Source: Chamaesiphon sp. GL140_3_metabinner_129_sub
GTDB taxonomy: Bacteria; Cyanobacteriota; Cyanobacteriia; Cyanobacteriales; Chamaesiphonaceae
Direction of reading: 5' to 3'
Assembly: GCA_025358725.1 (NCBI GenBank)
Contig: JANYIT010000398.1
Coordinates: forward strand, 1-59,982
Length of the DNA stretch: 59,982 bases
The notes under the pieces are model-generated. The model saw nothing but the letters and a program-made list of their open reading frames with translations. It had not been told where the DNA came from and did not search any database. Numbering within the stretch: position 1 is the first letter of the stretch; each line of letters starts with the position of its first letter. Of this stretch, positions 55,235 to 59,982 are shown piece after piece. Both the position numbers and the translations under genes were made by a program.

Positions 55235-55243
55235 TATAATTCT

Positions 55244-55313
55244 GAAGCCTAGATAGTGGGTAGTGCCTAAAGCCTACTACCTAAAGCCTAATACCTAACA
55301 CCTAAAGCCTAAT
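55244..55313. repeat. CCTAAAG heptamer array before dnaN
   Basis: At least five degenerate units (GCCTAAAGCC, TACCTAAAGCC, TACCTAACACC, TAAAGCC) end 2 nt before the dnaN ATG at 55316 and fill the ribosome-binding position. Confidence 0.85.
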
Positions 55314-55315
55314 TC

Positions 55316-56482
55316 ATGAAATTTGTCTGCACTCAGCACGATCTAAATATCAACTTATCGTTAGTCAGTCGCGCTGTCCCCACTCGCCCTACCCATCCAG
55401 TACTGGCGAATATTAAGATCGAAGCGACATCAAATCCCGACTTAATTCGGCTGACTGGATTTGACCTGAGCTTGGGAATTCAAACTAGTTTTACGGCGCA
55501 AGTGGAAGAGGAAGGCACATTAACACTACCTGCTAAATTGCTCAATGATATCGTTGCCAAATTACCGAGTGGGGACATTACCCTCGACGATGAAGCAGGT
55601 GAAAATCTAGTCACAATTACCTCGGCTTCAGGTCGTTATCAAGTCCGGGGGATGAGTGCCGAAGAATTTCCCGAACTACCTTCGATCGAACAAGGCGAAA
55701 CTAATCAACTCTCTGCTGCTGCATTCATTGATGGCTTAAAGGGGTCTCTAGTCGCCTGTAGCCAAGACGAAAGCAAACAAGTACTCACGGGAGTCTATCT
55801 CAAAGTTGAGCCGGAGCGATTGGAATTTGCCGCCACTGACGGACATCGATTGGGCATTGTTGAAGTTTACCCAACTGAGTCTGAAACAACCGAGATCGCC
55901 TCAGGGGCGCAAGAAGAGTCCGCTCACAAAGGATCGTTTGAAGTCACTGTACCCGCTAAAGCTTTACGGGAACTGGAGAAAATGCTGGGATCTGGTCAAG
56001 AAGGAGACAGATTAGGCTTGCAATTGGAGCAGGGACAGGTAGTATTTGGTTGGGGAGATCGCAAACTAACGACTCGGACGCTAGAAGGAAAATATCCTGA
56101 TTATCACTTACTGCTGCCCAAACAGTTTCAACGCCAGATTACCACCGATCGCAAGCAACTACTCAGTGCCCTAGAACGGATTGCTGTCCTCGCAGATCAA
56201 ACTAATTTAGTAAAATTTAGCATCGATAGTGCAAATCAATCGATCGATATCTCCGTCGAAAGTCAAGATCGTGGCAACGGCAAAGAATCCCTGTCTGCAC
56301 AGATTTCTGGTGAAGATTTAGACATCGCTTTTAATATCAAATACCTGATGGATGGCTTGAAAACGCTGCCTACCCAAGAAATCACCATCAGTCTCAATGG
56401 CCCACTCGAACCCGTCATTCTCACCCCCCTCGGTGGTATCAAAATGACCTACCTCGTCATGCCAGTTCAACTCAGAAATTAG
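55316..56482 (+). CDS. dnaN: DNA polymerase III sliding clamp, beta subunit
   Basis: DnaN forms the ring that holds DNA polymerase III on the template. The 388-residue protein shows the three repeated domains and family motifs MKFVCTQHDLNINLSLVSRA at the start, FAATDGHRLGI near residue 175 and a typical ending LGGIKMTYLVMPVQLRN. The length is slightly above average because of a loop around ETTEIASGAQEESAHKG. It reads in line after tusA. No dnaA-box cluster typical of an origin is nearby. Confidence 0.96.
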   Translation: MKFVCTQHDLNINLSLVSRAVPTRPTHPVLANIKIEATSNPDLIRLTGFDLSLGIQTSFTAQVEEEGTLTLPAKLLNDIVAKLPSGDITLDDEAGENLVTITSASGRYQVRGMSAEEFPELPSIEQGETNQLSAAAFIDGLKGSLVACSQDESKQVLTGVYLKVEPERLEFAATDGHRLGIVEVYPTESETTEIASGAQEESAHKGSFEVTVPAKALRELEKMLGSGQEGDRLGLQLEQGQVVFGWGDRKLTTRTLEGKYPDYHLLLPKQFQRQITTDRKQLLSALERIAVLADQTNLVKFSIDSANQSIDISVESQDRGNGKESLSAQISGEDLDIAFNIKYLMDGLKTLPTQEITISLNGPLEPVILTPLGGIKMTYLVMPVQLRN

Positions 56483-56493
56483 CATACAACTAA

Positions 56494-56520
56494 ACTTTCA
56501 ACTTTCAACCTTCAACTTTT
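56494..56520. repeat. CTTTCAA heptamers encoding the end of the FHA protein
   Basis: CTTTCAA CTTTCAA CCTTCAA CTTTTCA; on the minus strand these encode EKLKVES and the TGA stop of the FHA gene. The array lies between the 3' ends of dnaN and that gene. Confidence 0.8.
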
Positions 56521-56827
56521 CACTTCCCACGTCCAACTTGATTTGAATTTTTGGCCCCGATGTCGCTAGGCGAATAATCATTCCATCTGCTACTATTTTT
56601 GTCTTAATGGCTTCGCCGTCTAAGTAAGTTCCATTCGGACTGATATTAAATATTTGCCAGCCGCTGACTTCGTTCCATCGTATTTCAGCATGATGTCGAG
56701 AAACAACAACACTAAATAAAATTACATGGTTATCCGTCGCCCGTCCAATCTGGATGACATCCTCAGACATGAATGTCCAATTCTGCACAGGCACTGAATT
56801 AAGCAGACTTAAGACGATCGCGGACAT
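56498..56827 (-). CDS. Small FHA-domain protein
   Basis: A 109-residue protein made of one forkhead-associated domain that binds phosphothreonine. The motifs IQIGRATDNHVIL, VVSRHHAEIRW and NISPNGTYLDGE hold the Arg, Ser and Asn used for peptide binding. The last seven residues and the stop are encoded by TTGAAAG-type repeats. It lies beside a larger FHA protein gene on the same strand, possibly part of a kinase signalling pair. Confidence 0.85.
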   Translation of the reverse strand: MSAIVLSLLNSVPVQNWTFMSEDVIQIGRATDNHVILFSVVVSRHHAEIRWNEVSGWQIFNISPNGTYLDGEAIKTKIVADGMIIRLATSGPKIQIKLDVGSEKLKVES

Positions 56828-57153
56828 ATTTGATAGCGGCTGGTGAGAATTGAACTAATGAAATTAAGTATGCCTTGCACAAGGACTAAATTAAGCAGAC
56901 TTAATCCAATTGTGAATAGTACTTATTGGCGTAGCCTCTCTGGAATAGAGAATCGTAGCTGGTGAGAATTGAATCAAAAAATTAATCAGATCTAAATCTA
57001 AGCTTTAGGCGGCGGATAATATTATCTTAGATGGTACTTGATTGTAAGGGCATAAGTAAAAAACTTAAGTGAAACCCAATTTTCTCACAGAAGCTTAGGA
57101 AAAACATAGAACTCCAATCTACTGACAAATCTTCCATGTGACTAGATTGTTTG
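56828..57153. other. Intergenic region with a degenerate copy of the FHA gene start
   Basis: AATTAAGCAGACTTAA occurs at 56797 (inside the FHA gene) and again at 56889. GCTGGTGAGAATTGAA occurs at 56839 and again at 56958. So a segment spanning the gene start was duplicated; the second copy holds a 25-30 bp insert containing GGCGTAGCCTCTCT. On the minus strand the copy reads IGLSLLNLVLVQ, compared with IVLSLLNSVPVQ in the gene. It has no start or full frame. Confidence 0.7.
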
Positions 57154-57978
57154 CTAGACAGACGATTGGAAGATAAAAGTTACTAAATCTCCCTTACCTA
57201 AACCAATGCGATCTCCAACACACAATAAATGGCGATTGCCCTTCGCTAAGACATTATGGTTGATGTAAGTACCATTTGCACTACCAACATCCTCAAGATA
57301 GTAATTCTCTTCCTCTACGCGAATGTTGGCATGAATTCGCGATACTACTTCTGCACTGGGAAATCCCGAGACATCAATATCAGGAGCTGTTTTATCATTA
57401 GGTTTACCCAAATGAACCACTTGTAGATGTAGCGGAATTTCTAGAATTGTATTCGTTTGCAGATGTAGTAACTGGCGAGCTGACGTTTGCAGTTGGGTAC
57501 TGACGGATGTTGACGCAGTTTCTACTGCTGGCTCAGGAGTTACTGGTTCCTCAGGAGTTACTGGTTCTACAGCTAGTTGTAACGACGATACCTCAATCTC
57601 TGCAACAATTGGGTCAGTTGAAGCTGGCTCTAAGACTGTCGGGGAAATCTCCCCGACTTCTGGCGCGACAACTGGTTCACTAGAGATCTCAGGAATATCT
57701 GCGGCTGGAACTGTCAATGCTGTTGGTGGCAAACCAACATTATCAGCCTCAGGATCAGGATTAATCACTGGAGTAGCCGGAGGCGGCAACAGAATCGGCG
57801 ATGATTTATGCGCCGCAGGTTTCAGGTTATGACCGCACTGTCCACAAAATGTAGCTTCGAGTTGAATCGATGCCCCACAGGCTGGGCAAGCTTTTGTGGC
57901 TGGCAAGGCTGTATAACAAGCTTCGCAGTTAGTTGCTCCTTCAGGGTTGCCGTGCTTACAATTTGGACAGACTATCAT
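57154..57978 (-). CDS. Zinc-ribbon and FHA-domain protein
   Basis: A 274-residue protein. Residues 1-50 hold two zinc ribbons (CPNCKHGNPEGATNCEAC and CPACGASIQLEATFCGQCG). Residues 60-165 are an acidic Pro/Glu/Val-rich linker. The C-terminal FHA domain has VHLGKPND, VSRIHANIRVEEENYYLED and GSANGTYINHN. Such proteins read serine/threonine kinase signals. It is located between the small FHA gene and pgl, on the same strand. Confidence 0.88.
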   Translation of the reverse strand: MIVCPNCKHGNPEGATNCEACYTALPATKACPACGASIQLEATFCGQCGHNLKPAAHKSSPILLPPPATPVINPDPEADNVGLPPTALTVPAADIPEISSEPVVAPEVGEISPTVLEPASTDPIVAEIEVSSLQLAVEPVTPEEPVTPEPAVETASTSVSTQLQTSARQLLHLQTNTILEIPLHLQVVHLGKPNDKTAPDIDVSGFPSAEVVSRIHANIRVEEENYYLEDVGSANGTYINHNVLAKGNRHLLCVGDRIGLGKGDLVTFIFQSSV

Positions 57979-58046
57979 AAAAAATTAGCTTTTAAGTTTT
58001 AGAGACTTAGCATGTTTCAATTTTACCAGAGTATCGGCGTGGGTAT

Positions 58047-58793
58047 TTAGGGATTAGGCTTTAGGGCAGTCGATCGAACTAATCCATCTCCAGCCGCAGC
58101 ATCTAGGAGCCATAACAACTCGCCTTGAGGCTGAACTTGTCGCGATGGATAAGCGGTTGCATCACCAGTGGGCGAGAAAACTTCAGCTAGCGCAGTCTGT
58201 TTGCTGGCACCAGAGACGAGGAAGATCGTACTACGAGCTTGGTTGATTAGTGGAAACGTAAAAGTTAGTCGCGGTTGCCCATCTTTGTCGCCGACAGTTA
58301 CCAGTCGATCGAGTACTAACAACGCAGCCGTATGGGGGAATAAAGAGGCTGTATGCCCATCATCACCCATCCCCAGCAGCACAATATCAAAAACTGGAAT
58401 TGACCCCGCTGCTGGCTCAAAATGAGCAACGATCTGGCGATCGTAATCCACAGCAGCGATTTGGGGATCGGCTAAATCTGTGGGCATTGGATGAACATTT
58501 TCAGCGGGGATCGGCACTAGATCAAGCCAGACTTTTTTTGTCATCCCATAGTTACTATCGGGATGGCTAGCCGGAACGTAGCGTTCATCACCCCAAAAGA
58601 TGTGAATTTGATCCCAGGGTAAGTCAGCAAGAGCAAGAGCGGCGTACAATGGTTGCGGAGTCGAACCACCTGAGAGCGCGATCGAACAAGACTGACGTTG
58701 GGAGACAGCCTCATGAATACGCTCCACGATCAGAGTGAAAGCAGCTTCTACCAATACCTGTTTATCGGGATAAACGAGAACTTCCTGTGTCAT
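58047..58793 (-). CDS. pgl: 6-phosphogluconolactonase
   Basis: Pgl opens 6-phosphogluconolactone in the oxidative pentose phosphate pathway, the main night-time NADPH source of cyanobacteria. The 248-residue protein has SIALSGGSTPQPLYAALA, IHIFWGDERYVPASHPDSNY and LLGMGDDGHTASLFPHTAAL, all characteristic. The last residues ALKPNP and the TAA stop come from a CCTAAAGCC/TAATCCC heptamer stretch (58047-58064). Homologues usually end before this, so the tail is probably an add-on. Confidence 0.94.
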   Translation of the reverse strand: MTQEVLVYPDKQVLVEAAFTLIVERIHEAVSQRQSCSIALSGGSTPQPLYAALALADLPWDQIHIFWGDERYVPASHPDSNYGMTKKVWLDLVPIPAENVHPMPTDLADPQIAAVDYDRQIVAHFEPAAGSIPVFDIVLLGMGDDGHTASLFPHTAALLVLDRLVTVGDKDGQPRLTFTFPLINQARSTIFLVSGASKQTALAEVFSPTGDATAYPSRQVQPQGELLWLLDAAAGDGLVRSTALKPNP

Positions 58794-58838
58794 AAGAATC
58801 GAGATCGCAGATAAACTGAATAATTAGATTTTAGCAAG

Positions 58839-58873
58839 GTTTAGGCTTTAGGCTTTAGGTCTTAGGCTTTAGG
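58839..58873. repeat. TTTAGGC heptamer array before pgl
   Basis: Five units (TTTAGGC TTTAGGC TTTAGGT CTTAGGC TTTAGG), 46 nt upstream of the pgl ATG. It is inverted relative to 58959-58985. Confidence 0.85.
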
Positions 58874-59097
58874 AAACTTAACTCCAGCTCCTATAGATTT
58901 GGGCAATTAAGCCCTGATTTTTGCCAATTAACTAACGAGAGCATTCTCTTCTCCTCAAGCCTAAAGCCTAATCCCTACAGCCTAATTGTGGGAACTTACC
59001 CAAAACAAGATAATCTAAGTTTTTAGATCCTCCACTACGCATTTACACATCACTCACTGGTCGGAGTGAACATCTTAACATCTCAATAATTTAGACT
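58874..59097. other. Divergent region between pgl and the HpsJ-type gene
   Basis: Together with the array at 58839 this forms about 300 bp without a gene. It is dominated by two inverted heptamer arrays; no other gene, promoter or hairpin stands out. Confidence 0.5.
58959..58985. repeat. GCCTAAA heptamer array upstream of the HpsJ-type gene
   Basis: GCCTAAAGCCTAATCCCTAC and AGCCTAA, about four degenerate units; inverted partner of 58839-58873. On the sense strand of the downstream gene it reads CCTAAAG. Confidence 0.8.
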
Positions 59098-59865
59098 ATG
59101 CAACCTACCGTTAGTAGTTTTCTGACCCCCCTCGCGCTCAAAACCGCAGGTGCAGTATTAATTCTATCCTCTCTCATCGATCTAGTTTTCATGCTCTGGT
59201 TCCCACCTGAAAATTTGGTGCTAGAAGGCAACCGATGGTGGCTCTATGCTACCAGTCAACTAGTCGATCGCGGGCTGTTACCACTAGTTGGCATTGCTTT
59301 TGTTGTCGCTGGGGATTGGATCAAAATCGTTTCAACAGAAGATGGCGGGGAGCGGGGGAATGCATGGCGGATTGGGACTTTTTCCCTGGCTAGCTTCTTA
59401 GGATTAATCTTTGTCTTAATTATTCCATTCCAGTTGGTCACAACCAACGACTTCAAAGCCCAAGAACTCAAAAAAATCAGTGCCGAAGTTACTCAGTTAG
59501 AACAAGGCATTAAAAATAATCTTCAACAAATTAATGCCCAAGGTCCAGATAAAATCAAAGAGCAGCTCAAACAACAAATTACCGCTATTGACAAAGAACT
59601 CAAAAGTGGACAAGTCCAAGGTGAACTAATCGCCAATCTCCAAGCCAAAAAATCCAAACTAGAATCGTTGATCTCTGACCCAAAAAAAATCACCCAAGAG
59701 TCAGATCAAAACCTCCAACAGCTCCAAAAACAAAAACAAAAAGCTGAGGCTCAAGCTAGCGAAAGAATGTTGAAAACTGGTTTCCGAACGAGTTTGGCAA
59801 GTTTACTATTAGCATTTGCTTATATCACGATCGGTTGGACGGGATTAAAGCGGGTACTCAGATAA
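59098..59865 (+). CDS. HpsJ-like membrane protein with coiled coil
   Basis: A 255-residue protein with three N-terminal hydrophobic segments (near residues 14-34, 58-70 and 93-115). A charged coiled coil runs from about residue 122 to 222 (QELKKISAEVTQLEQGIKN and repeated Lys/Gln heptads), and a final hydrophobic segment sits at the C-terminus (TSLASLLLAFAYITIGWTGL). The layout and sequence resemble cyanobacterial proteins called HpsJ, named after a hormogonium polysaccharide locus; the actual role is unclear. It is followed by a strong hairpin. Confidence 0.65.
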   Translation: MQPTVSSFLTPLALKTAGAVLILSSLIDLVFMLWFPPENLVLEGNRWWLYATSQLVDRGLLPLVGIAFVVAGDWIKIVSTEDGGERGNAWRIGTFSLASFLGLIFVLIIPFQLVTTNDFKAQELKKISAEVTQLEQGIKNNLQQINAQGPDKIKEQLKQQITAIDKELKSGQVQGELIANLQAKKSKLESLISDPKKITQESDQNLQQLQKQKQKAEAQASERMLKTGFRTSLASLLLAFAYITIGWTGLKRVLR

Positions 59866-59952
59866 GTTACGCTGAGAAGTATTCATGAACAAGTTAAAAG
59901 TTCTCGTCCCGAACACCTGAGCCAACGAGCAAGGTGATATCATTGAATGGAA

Positions 59953-59982
59953 GGCAGTAGGCGGTTTTAACCGCCTACTGCC
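59953..59982 (+). terminator. Perfect hairpin at the window end
   Basis: GGCAGTAGGCGG (59953-59964) is fully complementary to CCGCCTACTGCC (59971-59982) with a TTTTAA loop. It lies 88 nt after the HpsJ-type gene and probably ends its transcript; a T run may follow beyond the window. Confidence 0.7.

Noticed and set aside
55316-56482. dnaN as a sign of a nearby replication origin
   Set aside because: No dnaA gene or cluster of DnaA boxes is seen in the flanks; in cyanobacteria dnaN position alone is weak evidence.

Overview
The window is a piece of a cyanobacterial chromosome. It carries psaA (photosystem I), psbK (photosystem II), a carotenoid isomerase of the CrtH type, a DUF1830 protein, an HpsJ-type protein, and the paired cyanobacterial Hsp70 systems DnaK3/DnaJ and GrpE/DnaK2/DnaJ. 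The octamer GCGATCGC and its core CGATCG (HIP1, a cyanobacterial signature) are scattered through most of the sequence. The genus cannot be fixed from this window.

Layout. 1-1739: 3'-truncated psaA on the minus strand with a long leader. 2398-19577: mostly housekeeping genes (proline-rich lipoprotein, fructosamine kinase family, MlaE-type permease, glmU, MFS transporter, truB, a conserved unknown, a protein phosphatase next to a toxin remnant, rsgA, a Rieske oxygenase, cytochrome b561, DUF3352, htpG). 19797-31834: an AT-rich surface-polysaccharide locus with an initiating sugar transferase, a flippase, glycosyltransferases, methyltransferases and an EpsG-like polymerase. 31921-37242: a small unknown, dnaK3, dnaJ and an ABC-2-like membrane protein. 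37280-45359: DUF697 GTPase, DegT aminotransferase, psbK, DUF1830, radical SAM protein, SDR remnant, crtH and an unknown. 45616-50228: type IV pilus operon pilB-pilT-pilC on the minus strand. 50719-56482: grpE-dnaK2-dnaJ-tusA-dnaN. 56498-59865: two FHA proteins, pgl and hpsJ.

The polysaccharide locus looks damaged at all three steps of a Wzx/Wzy pathway. The initiating transferase and the flippase are both cut at their N-termini at one shared head-to-head junction near 20694-20698. The polymerase reading frame is broken by one in-frame TGA at 26259. The remaining transferases look intact, so this reads as a rearranged and decaying or recently switched-off locus.

The most unusual non-coding signal is a set of heptamer tandem arrays (TTTAGGC/T, TTGAAAG and CCCCTAT types) at gene boundaries. 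The TTTAGGC family has a consistent polarity: GCCTAAA lies on the sense strand before starts, and TTTAGGC usually lies on it after stops. The arrays therefore form inverted pairs between pilB/pilT, pilT/pilC and dnaK3/dnaJ. Some supply stop codons or C-terminal residues. Short GGAYG-CAAG-CRTCC hairpins with compensating base changes accompany several of them. I found no tRNA, rRNA, CRISPR array, prophage or intact insertion sequence. I see no clearly new defence or metabolic system; the novelty here lies in the repeats and the broken loci.
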